This document shows, in pieces, positions 25,805 through 35,068 of a stretch of 64,000 bases of DNA. Position 1 is the first letter of the stretch. Every line of letters starts with the position of its first letter. The DNA comes from Mycobacterium sp. (GTDB lineage Bacteria; Actinomycetota; Actinomycetes; Mycobacteriales; Mycobacteriaceae), in NCBI GenBank assembly GCA_018401645.1, contig JAGYKK010000016.1, forward strand, positions 1 through 64,000. Reading direction: 5' to 3'. The notes beneath the pieces were generated by a model that made no database searches, had not been told where the DNA came from, and saw only the letters and a program-made list of their open reading frames with translations. Both the position numbers and the translations under genes were made by a program.

Positions 25805-26818
25805 ATGACCAACCAGAACTGGTTCGAAAAGCTTGTCGGGTTCAGCGAGAGCGACGGCTACGCCGCCGTGCAGAGCCGATTGGGCGTCGAGGGCGAGGAA
25901 CTCGTCTCCACGGTCAACGGCAAGCGCTACGGCATCGGGGAGCTGACGCTGCCGACGCTGGCCGAACTGCGTACCCGGGTCAATCCGGCTCGAGGACAAC
26001 GCAGTTCGGCGCGCATCGTGGTCGCTGATGTGCAGAAGCTGCACTCGGAACCTGAGTACGAGGGCGCATTGTTCCAGGTCGCCTCCCAGTTCAACCTGCT
26101 GGAGATGGTCTCGGAACGGGTCACCCCCGAGCAGGGCGTGACCGGCTACATCTACGACAACACCCAAGGGCCGGCGTGTGCGATGGCGGCTGCCGGGGGC
26201 ACCATCTACCGCAACTACTTTGCTCCAGTGGGCGATCGCGTCGGGCAGACCCGTGACCATCAACTCGATGCGCTGTCGGGAGTCGGAGCGGTGCTGTCGG
26301 ATCTGATCGGTCTGCCGGTGAGCGCGTTGTGGAACATGCAGAACGGTTACGTGCTATGCACCGCGGAGGGTCTGACGGCGATCAGCCACCTACTCACGAC
26401 TTTGTCTGACGATGACCGCGATGCGCTGCGCGCCAGGTTGGCCATCGGTCTGCACCGCAATGTTGAAGTAACCGACGGTAGCGGCAAGCGCGTCTCGCAG
26501 GCGTACTGCTCGGCACTTCCGGTCGGCTACTCCAGGCTGCCCCGCAAGGACTGGGAACCGTTCGCGCGCCTGGTGTTACAGGCGTCCTACGAGGCGGTCA
26601 TGCTGGCCGCGGTGGAGCAGGCGAGTAGCGGTGGCTCCAACACGGTGTTGTTGACCCGCATCGGAGGCGGTGTCTTCAGTAATGGAGACGGCTGGATCGA
26701 CAGCGCGATCGAAAGGGCCATGGGCATCGTGGCCGACGCCGGCCTAGACATCGTGTTCGTGGCGCACAGGGCAGCTAGCCCCGGCACCCGGGCGATCGTG
26801 GACCGCTATCGGCGGTGA
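25805..26818 (+). CDS. Macro/PARG-like family protein
   Basis: 337 residues from ATG 25805. Key conserved blocks are EYEGALFQVASQFNLLEM (about 80-97), TQGPACAMAAAGGTIYRNYF (about 120), AYCSALPVGYS, and a C-terminal LLTRIGGGVFSNGDGWI (about 285). The last one resembles the Gly-rich phosphate-binding loop of macro domains and poly(ADP-ribose) glycohydrolases. I recall the same blocks in an uncharacterised family present in bacteria and some eukaryotes. ADP-ribose binding or hydrolysis is an inference. Last gene of the operon. Confidence 0.75.
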   Translation: MTNQNWFEKLVGFSESDGYAAVQSRLGVEGEELVSTVNGKRYGIGELTLPTLAELRTRVNPARGQRSSARIVVADVQKLHSEPEYEGALFQVASQFNLLEMVSERVTPEQGVTGYIYDNTQGPACAMAAAGGTIYRNYFAPVGDRVGQTRDHQLDALSGVGAVLSDLIGLPVSALWNMQNGYVLCTAEGLTAISHLLTTLSDDDRDALRARLAIGLHRNVEVTDGSGKRVSQAYCSALPVGYSRLPRKDWEPFARLVLQASYEAVMLAAVEQASSGGSNTVLLTRIGGGVFSNGDGWIDSAIERAMGIVADAGLDIVFVAHRAASPGTRAIVDRYRR

Positions 26819-26826
26819 CGCTGGTA

Positions 26827-27584
26827 TCAGCTCTTCGGCCCAGGGCACTCACCGTTGACGACCAGCGGCAGGTTGATCGTATCCACCTGCAGCACACCGC
26901 CGGTGTCTTTGACTCCGCGGGCAATGATGCACTTGCCCTCGACGACGGCGTCACTTTTCACCTGGTGCCGATCGGCGAAGAGGGTGAGGTCGTTGGTCTC
27001 GATGGTGGTGTTCGTCTTACTACCGTCGGCGCCGTACGTCGTGAGGGCGAGCGTGGTCCCGGTGACCGATTCGACTGAGCCCCGGAAGCCGCCCAACGGA
27101 CTGCGCGGAAGCCCGGCGTTGTCCTGCGAATTGGTCTTCTTGCACTCACCGCCGCTGTTGGCACCGACGACCACCGCGTCGGCGACAACGGTGCCGCCTT
27201 CGGCTCCGCTGGCGGGCCGGACGGTGACACAAAGGCCGGGGGTGATGCCGGCCAGGGTCACGGGCGTCAACTCCATGATTTTGGTCGACTCGGTGAAGGC
27301 TACCGCCGCCGCACCCCGCGGTGAACTTACCTCGACCCGCGTGCCCGACACCGAGGCGATCGACCCGCTCACCTCTTCTTCGCCGTCGATGATCACCGGC
27401 ACCTGGGAGGCCTCAGCCGCGGATGTGGTGGCTCCCGCTGCGGCCGACGCCGACGACGAGGTGGCCGATGCTGCCGACGAAGCGGTCGACTCGGTGTCGG
27501 TGGTCGAATTGCATGCGACGGCCGATAGTGCGGTGACCCCGACCAGTGCCGGATCCGATAGTGGGCGATCGGTGTCTTGGGCAA
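26827..27584 (-). CDS. DUF5666-type lipoprotein, frame break near the N-terminus
   Basis: The C-terminal two thirds carry two DUF5666 beta-barrel repeats (SGSIASVSGTRVEVSSPRGA and FRGSVESVTGTTLALTTYGA). Upstream in the same frame a lipobox (GVTALSAVAC) and a Ser/Thr/Ala-rich spacer are found. The likely start is TTG 27584 (with CAGGAG before it), but an indel near 27545 separates the start from the hydrophobic core. It should be an outer-face lipoprotein of unknown function. Confidence 0.7.
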
Positions 27585-27687
27585 GGAAACTCCTGCTCGA
27601 CGGCGGCGCGACGACAACATGGCGAGCCTAGCCGCCGCTGGTCCCTCGCGGGTGATGCGCAGCCTCGGCAATCGAACACTCACCGCG

Positions 27688-28617
27688 TCATTCGCGGAAC
27701 CCCTTGATGTGGCCGATGAGTTGGTCGGTCAACCCGTCGGGCAGCGTCATCGTCAGGGTCGCATCATCGAGGGCCACGACCTCTCCGCGGCTGGTGTAGG
27801 GCAGCAGGTCCTGGGCTTCGCCGATACGGGCGCACATCGTCGTGATGAATTTCTGGTAGCCGAGCAGCGGGCAGAGTGTGAAGGTGCCCATGTCCTGAAC
27901 TAAAACGCGGACTTCGGCGTCGACGGGAGTTTGCAGGCACCGTTCGGCGTGGAGGAGCAGATTGTCGTGGTAGTCCATCAAGCGGTTGGCGACGCTGATG
28001 ATCGCTGCGGGATCGGCGTCGGCGTCATCGGTAAGCGTGCCGAACGCACCTTTAAAGGCGGGGCTGAGCATGAACTGCTCCAACTGCGCGACGATGTCCA
28101 CGACGGACATCATCGCCTGATACGCGGTCTCGGAATAAGCCTGGCCGCCAAGCGGCGCCGGCCCGGGATGAGGTTGGTAACCGGAGGCGACGGCGCGAAG
28201 TCGCGGCGCGACGCCGTTGCGGCGTTGCACCAGGACCGAGGTGAACGTCGCCCACGGCCACGCGGAGGGTTTATCGGTGGTGAGGCGCGACAGTGCCTCG
28301 CCGGTGGTCGCAACTTGGGCGATGTTTGCCGTCTTCTCGTGTGGGGGGAGCAGCCGCCGGGGGGTGGGGTCGATGGGCCGCGCCAGTGCCTCGGCCAGTT
28401 CACGAAGATCCGGCGGCAGCGGCCACGGCTGCAACTCAGCCTTGGTGCGGCCGGGGGAGTAGACGGTCCAGCCGACGCCGGCCAGTGCAGCGACACCGAC
28501 GATGCCCAACGCGAGGGAACCGTTGGCCAGTGCGAGCATCAGCGCGATGGCGCCGACGACCAGGCCGACCTTGGCGCCGACGGACAGCCGATTGAACGTC
28601 GTACTCCGCGACATCAC
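27688..28617 (-). CDS. Membrane protein of unknown function
   Basis: 309 residues from ATG 28617 (MMSRSTTFNRLSVG). One long hydrophobic hairpin at about residues 15-52 (VGLVVGAIALMLALANGSLA) anchors a large cytosolic helical region (60-309) with conserved PGPAPLGGQAYSETAYQAMM and MDYHDNLLLHAERC segments. No catalytic motif is seen. It resembles in layout, not sequence, the gene at 193. Confidence 0.75.
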   Translation of the reverse strand: MMSRSTTFNRLSVGAKVGLVVGAIALMLALANGSLALGIVGVAALAGVGWTVYSPGRTKAELQPWPLPPDLRELAEALARPIDPTPRRLLPPHEKTANIAQVATTGEALSRLTTDKPSAWPWATFTSVLVQRRNGVAPRLRAVASGYQPHPGPAPLGGQAYSETAYQAMMSVVDIVAQLEQFMLSPAFKGAFGTLTDDADADPAAIISVANRLMDYHDNLLLHAERCLQTPVDAEVRVLVQDMGTFTLCPLLGYQKFITTMCARIGEAQDLLPYTSRGEVVALDDATLTMTLPDGLTDQLIGHIKGFRE

Positions 28618-28732
28618 CGCCCCCTGTCAGCCCGTCCGGCCCCCGCTGATTCCTGTCCACTGCGAGGGTAGTGGCGAGGGTAGTGGCGGGCACCGACATC
28701 GACGGTGCGATCCCGCCAGACCCAGACTCGGG

Positions 28733-29650
28733 TCAGGACGCCAACAGCACCAGGACCGCGCCGTAGGAACACAGCAGGGGTAGGCAGCGCCAGCGCGCGA
28801 GCCGGCCCGCGACCGGGATGATGAGCAGCACCAGCGCGGCGCTGGCCACCACTCCCACATCGGTCTCAAAAGTATCGACGGTGATCGGGTGGATTACCGC
28901 GGCGATACCCACGATCAGCAGGGTGTTGAAGATGTTGCTGCCCAGGATGGTTCCGACCGCCAACTCGTCGTGGCCGCGCAACCGGGCGATGACCATGGTG
29001 GCCAGTTCGGGGGCCGACGTGCCGAGGGCAACCAGCACCGCCCCGACGACGAACCCGTCCCAGCCCAGGGTTTCGCTGAACCCGACGGCCCCATCGAGGA
29101 TCACCCGCCCGGCAGCGACGAGCATTGCCAGGCCCACCCCGAGGTTGATCACCATCGAAGCCCGGGAGTGTTCCAACGGTGCCTGCGGGGTGGCGGTCCG
29201 GGTGCGATGACCGGCGATCACGCTCTGGGACAACCACGCCGCGAAGATGACCAGCAAGACCAGACCGTCGATTGGCCCCAGTGTTCCGTCGATGGCCAGC
29301 AGGCCGAGTATCAACGGGGCCGCCGCGGCCGCCGGGTACTCTCGCACCACACTGCCGCGGCTGACGAGGATCGCGGAGAACATCAGCGCGATCCCGAGAA
29401 TCAGCCCGATGTTGATCACGTTGCTGCCCAGGACGTCACCGAGGGCTATCTCCGGGCGGCCCGCCGCGGCGGAGTTGACCGCCACCGACAATTCCGGGGC
29501 CGATGTGGCAAAAGCCGCGACGGTCGCGCCGACGATGCCCGGGGGAAGCCGCGACCACAGGGTGAGACTGACCAGCCCGCGAACGAAGAACTCACCGCCG
29601 ACGCCGGCCAGGATGCTGCCCAGCAGCAGCAGGAGAGCCGGTTGGGTCAC
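28733..29650 (-). CDS. Cation/Ca2+ exchanger family antiporter
   Basis: 305 residues with about ten hydrophobic segments and two inverted alpha-repeats: ATVAAFATSAPELSVAVNSA plus DVLGSNVINIGLILG, and LVALGTSAPELATM plus ILGSNIFNTLLIVG. These are the CaCA (sodium/calcium exchanger) signatures. It should export Ca2+ or another cation against Na+ or H+ at the plasma membrane. The last gene before it is on the same strand with 80 bp between. Confidence 0.9.
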   Translation of the reverse strand: MTQPALLLLLGSILAGVGGEFFVRGLVSLTLWSRLPPGIVGATVAAFATSAPELSVAVNSAAAGRPEIALGDVLGSNVINIGLILGIALMFSAILVSRGSVVREYPAAAAAPLILGLLAIDGTLGPIDGLVLLVIFAAWLSQSVIAGHRTRTATPQAPLEHSRASMVINLGVGLAMLVAAGRVILDGAVGFSETLGWDGFVVGAVLVALGTSAPELATMVIARLRGHDELAVGTILGSNIFNTLLIVGIAAVIHPITVDTFETDVGVVASAALVLLIIPVAGRLARWRCLPLLCSYGAVLVLLAS

Positions 29651-29678
29651 CGCGCAGTTCGCCGCCGACGGCCCGGGT

Positions 29679-31580
29679 TCATGGCTGCGGGTACGGCGCC
29701 CAGCGCTTGTCGAAGCCAGCCTTGCGCACCGCCAATTGCGTGGCTCGTTCCTCGGGCGTCACGAACACCGTGCCTGTCGGCAGGTAATCGCCGATTTCGG
29801 AGATCTTGACCACCTGCGAGGTAACTGTCGGGGTGTCCTCGTCGTCGGGGTCGAGGTTTTGGAACCGCATCGAGATGATGCCCTGGTTCAGTCCGCCGGT
29901 CGACAGCCAATTCGCCACCAGCGGATCGGTCGGCGACACCACGATGGTGTACGTGCCATTGAGGTTGGCGACGGACTGGTCGTTGTTCAGGCTCGTCTGC
30001 TGGTTCCAGTAGTCGTCGGTGATCGTCCAGTCGTTGTAGACCGGAACGGTGAAGAACCCGGCACTGGCCGGGTCGATGGTCAGGATCAGCGCCTCGTCGT
30101 CGGCGAGTTGGAAGTAGCCGTTGCTCTGCAACTGGTTGGCCAGGAACTCCGCGTTGCTGGCCGGTTGCGTCATCACGTTCGGCGCCCGGAGTTGACCGTC
30201 GGGGTCGGTGGTGGCCAACGCCATGTATTTGGCCTGCTGGTTGGTTCCCCGCACGATCATCAGCAGCGCGGTCAGCGTTCCCCGCACGATCGGCGCCTCG
30301 GCGATACCCAGTGGCGGAATCAGCGACGCCAGCGACGCCAGCAGCGGGTTGTCGTTGACCAGTGAGCCCAGTAACACGAACCCGCCGAGTTGGGCGAACA
30401 GACTGTTGGGCGGTCCACTGACCCGCTGCACCTCAAGGCCCATCGGATCCTCAACGATCCACGTGCCCAGCGTGTTTCGCGCCGCGATCAGCGTCGAAGT
30501 TGACGTGAGTTGCAGGTGATTCTTCTGCCCAGGCGTCGCCGCGGCGCCACTGGCGGTGATCACGAACGAACCGTCCGGACTGACTTCGAGGTCATCGAGA
30601 GTCAGGATCGTCGACGTGGTGCCAGAGGTTCCCTCGAGCACACTGAAGGTGGTGTCGGCCGGGATGCCCTCGAAGAGTCGGCCGGTGAGGACGTACTCGG
30701 AGGTCTTGTTCACCGGAATGAAGCGATAGATGGTGTCGGGGTTGTCGTAGAGCAGCCGTGAACCGGCCACGTCGAGTCCGTACCAACTGTGCGGCGGAGC
30801 CACCTGGGTGACCACCGCGGGATCCATCGGATTGAGGATCTGCTGGGAGAACGCCGACGCCAGAGCGTATTCGTCAACCGCGTTGTCCAGGGCCTGCCGA
30901 TTCGCCTCGTCGACTCCATCGACGAGCGCGAACTGCTGATTGCCCGCAGCCAGGAAGCCCTGCCGCAGAACGAATTTCATCAGTGCCACCGGCAGCGATG
31001 CGGCCGTGCGCATGGCGATCTGTTCGCGCGCTATCTGCACCGGGGTGCCCAGTGGGCTGACCTGATTGCTCAGTTCGGCCTGCGCGGCGCTCACCGCGCT
31101 TACGGGTGTCGCGGCACCGACCGGCGCAGGCGGCCCGCGGCGACGGGTCCGGCCGCGACGGGTTCGGCGGCGACGGGCCCGGCCACGAACTGCGCGGCGG
31201 GAGTGGCCGCGGCCGTTCGGCGGGTGTACGCCGCGGCCGCCAACGACGCCGGCGCGGCGACGGGAACCTGCCGATCGCCCTGGCCGACAGGGAGTGATGC
31301 TGGCCGCCCGCGCGCCGGCGCCAGTGACAGTGGTGCGGCGGCGGCCCGGTGCGCGGCGCTGCGGTGGCGCGGGCGGGGGCGCGCCGATACTGGCGAGCCG
31401 ACGAACTTGCCGATGAACTCGCCGCGGACCCCGACCGTACGAGTCGTCGCCCTCGGCGGATGCGACCGGCATGCCCAGCGCGGTCCCGACGCCGAGGAAC
31501 AACGCCAGTGCGCCGACCCGGCCGACTGATCTGCCACAGCCGGCGGCGGACGGGGATTGACCGGTGCGGGTCGAGGTCAT
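29679..31580 (-). CDS. Large secreted protein (DUF1254/DUF1214-like), frame breaks in the Pro/Ala-rich N-terminal linker
   Basis: ATG 31580 (MTSTRTGQSPSAAG) leads to a signal peptide (VGRVGALALFLGVGTALG). A Pro/Ala linker running through two other frames (about 31100-31480) follows. The intact domain from about 31070 down to 29679 carries SWYGLDVAGSRLLYDNPDTI, EYVLTGRLFEGIPADTTFSV and GTWIVEDPMGLEVQRV, which resemble the DUF1254/DUF1214 families of exported proteins. The function is unknown. It is divergent from the EEP/PLC gene. Confidence 0.65.
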   Translation of the reverse strand: MTSTRTGQSPSAAGCGRSVGRVGALALFLGVGTALGMPVASAEGDDSYGRGPRRVHRQVRRLASIGAPPPAPPQRRAPGRRRTTVTGAGARAASITPCRPGRSAGSRRRAGVVGGRGVHPPNGRGHSRRAVRGRARRRRTRRGRTRRRGPPAPVGAATPVSAVSAAQAELSNQVSPLGTPVQIAREQIAMRTAASLPVALMKFVLRQGFLAAGNQQFALVDGVDEANRQALDNAVDEYALASAFSQQILNPMDPAVVTQVAPPHSWYGLDVAGSRLLYDNPDTIYRFIPVNKTSEYVLTGRLFEGIPADTTFSVLEGTSGTTSTILTLDDLEVSPDGSFVITASGAAATPGQKNHLQLTSTSTLIAARNTLGTWIVEDPMGLEVQRVSGPPNSLFAQLGGFVLLGSLVNDNPLLASLASLIPPLGIAEAPIVRGTLTALLMIVRGTNQQAKYMALATTDPDGQLRAPNVMTQPASNAEFLANQLQSNGYFQLADDEALILTIDPASAGFFTVPVYNDWTITDDYWNQQTSLNNDQSVANLNGTYTIVVSPTDPLVANWLSTGGLNQGIISMRFQNLDPDDEDTPTVTSQVVKISEIGDYLPTGTVFVTPEERATQLAVRKAGFDKRWAPYPQP

Positions 31581-31710
31581 CAGGCTCTGGCGTTCTTGGA
31601 AGCGGCCAGTACGGCAGATGGCGGACGTCACAGACATTACAGGGCACTATTCATCTGCCGACCCGCACCGCGAACTCCCACCCGGCGCCGTGATCTCGCT
31701 ATGGTTGCGC

Positions 31711-34455
31711 CATGTCCATCAAGAATCCTGCAGGCCTGAGCCGCGGCCGCCACGCTGGGGTTGCGTTGGCCGGGCCGCAGGCACTGGGCTCTGCGTCGGC
31801 CGGGACGACCGACAGTGCGGGGGCGCCCGCCGTGATGCCGCGGCCACCGCGGACCGGTGCAGCCGAATGACCGCTCGGCGGCCCGAGTGAACCGGGCGAA
31901 GCGGCCCGCCGCGACGCCGCGGGCCGCCGTTGTCGCGAACGCGCGTACGAGTGACGCCGAGGTCCCGCGGCAGCCGAACCGGGCAACTCGATCCGCCGCG
32001 GTCCGTGGTGCGCTCACCCGACACGTCCCGACAGGTGCCCGACAGGGCCCGCCCCGACAGGGCCGCCCCGACCCGGCCCATTCCGACGGCGCTCCGCGAG
32101 CAGGAGTCGGTTCTCGCGGTGCCGGCGATCACCCGGCGCGCGGTGAGTGTGGCCAACCCGGTCGAGGAGTTCGTCGCCGGAGCCAAGGTGTGGGTGGACA
32201 CCTTCGCCAACGGCTATCCGTGGTGGAGTGGCAGCCTGCTGCCCCCGGAGGTGCGGCGGATCTTCTTCAACGCCGCCCCGGTCGCCGCCCCGATGCAGAT
32301 CGAACTCGACGTCGCCGGCGGAGTGACCAGCGCCGCCATCGCCTTCACCGCCTCCGACGCCGACGGCAACCGACTGCGCTACACGGTGCCGACCAAGGGT
32401 CTGCCCGGTGCTCCGGAGCGCGGCACGGTCACCGTCGACAACGCCGCCGGCACGTTCACCTACACCCCCGACGTCGACTACGTGGGCACCGATACCTTCT
32501 CCTTCGTCGTCAGCGACGACACCACCCCGCACGTCCACGCCTGGGAGGGACTGCTCAACGCCGCGTTCGGGATCCTGGGCCTCGGCCTGGCCGGTGGACA
32601 CCGTGACACCGCAACGGTGACGGTGTTCAACAACGTCGACGTGACCACCGACATCGTCGGGGAATTCACGGTGCTGACCTACAACATCTCCGGAATGCCG
32701 TTCCCGCTCTCGGGTGGGCCGTGGCCCCGGATCACCAACACCCTCCAGATCGGTTCGCGGATCGCCGATTTCGACATCGTCAACGTCCAGGAAGACATCG
32801 CCTACCACCCGTTCCTGATCGCCGATGCGCTCTTCCCGGACGGAACCGCACCCGAGGTGCCCGCCTGGGCGTGGCCGATCGGGGTGCCGTTCTCCGACGG
32901 CCTGAACTCGTTGTCCGCCTACAACATCGAGAGCCTGCACCGGCAGTCGTGGACTGACCGGCCGAATCTGCTCAACCCGGGCGGGTTCACCTACACCCGC
33001 CAGCACATCCCGGGTGGATCCTCGGTCGATGTCTACAACGTCGACACCAGCGGTGGTTCGCTGACCGCCGCCGAGATCGACCAGCTGTCGACGTTCATCG
33101 GCGCGGCCTCGATCGGCCGGGCGGTGATCGTCACCGGTGACTTCGGCCAGTTGTACTCCGACCCCGGACAGGTACTTGCCGGGTTCACCGCGGCCAACGG
33201 ACTCACCGACGCCTGGGTGCAGGTCGAGTACGGCGGCGTCGCGCCCACCGACGCCCCCACCTGTGCCTACGACGACGGCTGCGAACAGCGCGACAAGATC
33301 TTCTACCGCGACGCCGCACCGCTGAACCCGGGCGACCCGGCGACGAGCCCGGTGCGCCTGCAGGCGATGTCCTACACCAACGAGGGATTGAACTTTCGCA
33401 ACGACGCCGGCGTGGACCTCTCCGCGTACCGGCCGCAATCGGTGACGTTTGGCTACAGCGTCGACTCGATCGGGCCGATGAACGTCGACCTGGCCAACTG
33501 GATGGCCGAGTTGCCGATGCTCTCGACGTTGCCGCTGACGCTGCTTCCGATCCCCGGCACCCACGACTCGGGCAGCTACGGGATCACCCCGAGATCACCG
33601 TGGGCGCTGACCGGTAAGGACCAATTCGGTGCTCTCACCGAGCTTCCCGGCCTCCTGCAGGACCTCATCGTCAAACCGGTCGCCGCCGGCTGGGGCAAGA
33701 CCCAGTCCAAGGATCTCTACGAGCAGTTCACCGACGGCATCCGCTACGTCGATCTGCGGCTCACCAACGAACCCGACGGCCAGATCTACCTCGAGCACGG
33801 CCTGCGCTCGGTGCTCTTCGACGAGGCCGTCACCGACATCGCCGCCTTCGCCACCGAACATCCCAAGGAAGCACTCGTCGTCTACATCCAGGGCATCAAG
33901 AACTTCACCCCGATCACCCATGCCGAAGTCGTCGCGCAGATGGATGCGGCGTTCGGGTCGCGGATGGTGCCGCGCGAGCTGGGCACCTCGGCGACGCTGG
34001 GGGACCTGTGGGCGATCGACAAGAACGTCATCGTCGTCTACAACAACGCCGACGTGGTGGCCGCCGATGAGAATCTGTGGCCCGACGACACACTGTATCG
34101 GCCGTGGCCCAACGTCCCGTCGGTCCCGGCACTGCTGGCCGGCAACGAGACCAACCTCATCAACCGTCCGCCGGCGTCGATCTGGGGCCTGTTCGGCGAG
34201 CCGACACCCAGCCTCACCAACTACGCCACCGGCCTGCTGACCATCGGACCGCAGGACATCGAGCAGTTCATGTTCAACGTGCACGCCCCCGTGCAGCAAT
34301 GGATGCGCGTCGATTTCAAGAACACCGTCAACCTCGTCACCGCCGACTGGTACCAGCTGTTCTGGCCGGCCGGATCGACGTTCGCGCGCGACTCAATTGG
34401 CGCGGTGTATGAAACCCTGGGCTCGCGCCTGACCGGTGGCGCCGTCGCCGGATAG
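31711..34455 (+). CDS. Secreted multidomain protein: cadherin/VCBS-like repeat, EEP-like domain and PI-PLC X domain
   Basis: ATG 31711 (MSIKNPAGLSRG) starts a signal-like segment that slips frame before about 31930. The long frame then has a spacer, a VCBS/cadherin-like beta repeat (about 32300-32520: TVDNAAGTFTYTPDVDYVG), an endonuclease/exonuclease/phosphatase-like domain (32660-33460: VLTYNISGMPF, DIVNVQEDI, VTGDFGQLYSD), and a PI-specific phospholipase C X domain (33530-34440: PGTHDSGSYG, YLEHGL with the two His). The EEP part lacks the usual GDFN Asn and the terminal SDH motif, so it may be inactive. Probably exported and lipid-directed. Confidence 0.8.
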
Positions 34456-34513
34456 GGTGCGAAGACTGCGGGCATGGCGGCGGTGGATGGGTGCGCCGTC
34501 GACTACCTGATCT

Positions 34514-34993
34514 TCAGTCCACCTCTGGAATCGGACTGCGGATACCGAACACCGGTTGGCGACGTCGGCCGTGATTCCACCCGCGGTCCCACGGCCAGTG
34601 CACAAAGTCGTCGGTCCACACCAGTTGCACGGCGCGGATGTCGGGACCGCAGATGCCGACGGCGAAAACGAGGTGGACGTCCGGGTGGTCGACCTCAACG
34701 ACTTCGAGAAGAAACTCGCTCTGATAGTCGATATGCATGGCCGACTGGAGGATCGTGCCGTCGTCGACCATGTCATGAGCGATCGAGTTGAGCAGCCGCT
34801 TCGCTGTCCGCGGTGGCAGCCCGGTGATCAACAACTCGGGCAGGCCCAGGTCGGTCAGACCAACCGTGTAGGCGAACGGCCAGTCCTCGCCCTCAACGAA
34901 TTGAACGGCCCATCCGTGGCCGTTGATGATCTCCCGCAAGAGGTCGAGGTAATCATCGGTGGTGCGATCGGGGTTGTCGCACTGCCAGCACAT
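34514..34993 (-). CDS. DUF4262 family protein
   Basis: 159 residues from ATG 34993 (MCWQCDNPDRTTDDYLDLLR). The conserved DUF4262 order is present: WAVQFVEGEDWPFAYTVGLT, GLPELLITGLPPRTAKRLLN, then HPDVHLVFAVGICG. An N-terminal CxxC could bind zinc. Function unknown. Converges on the PLC gene; 75 bp after the decarboxylase gene on the same strand. Confidence 0.8.
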   Translation of the reverse strand: MCWQCDNPDRTTDDYLDLLREIINGHGWAVQFVEGEDWPFAYTVGLTDLGLPELLITGLPPRTAKRLLNSIAHDMVDDGTILQSAMHIDYQSEFLLEVVEVDHPDVHLVFAVGICGPDIRAVQLVWTDDFVHWPWDRGWNHGRRRQPVFGIRSPIPEVD

Positions 34994-35068
34994 GGGCAGG
35001 TCCTTATCTGTCGTGGTTGCAAATGAGCTTGCACCCACCCACTGACAGTCTGGTCGCTCCTGTCGCGC

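Noticed and set aside
14933-26818. The accessory-looking stretch as a prophage
   Set aside because: No integrase, capsid, tail or lysis genes are present, and gene content is mixed chromosomal.
32014-33564. A long minus-strand open frame of over 500 codons opposite the EEP/PLC gene
   Set aside because: It is His/Arg/Gly/Val-rich with no motif, and it mirrors the third-position GC of the conserved plus-strand gene.
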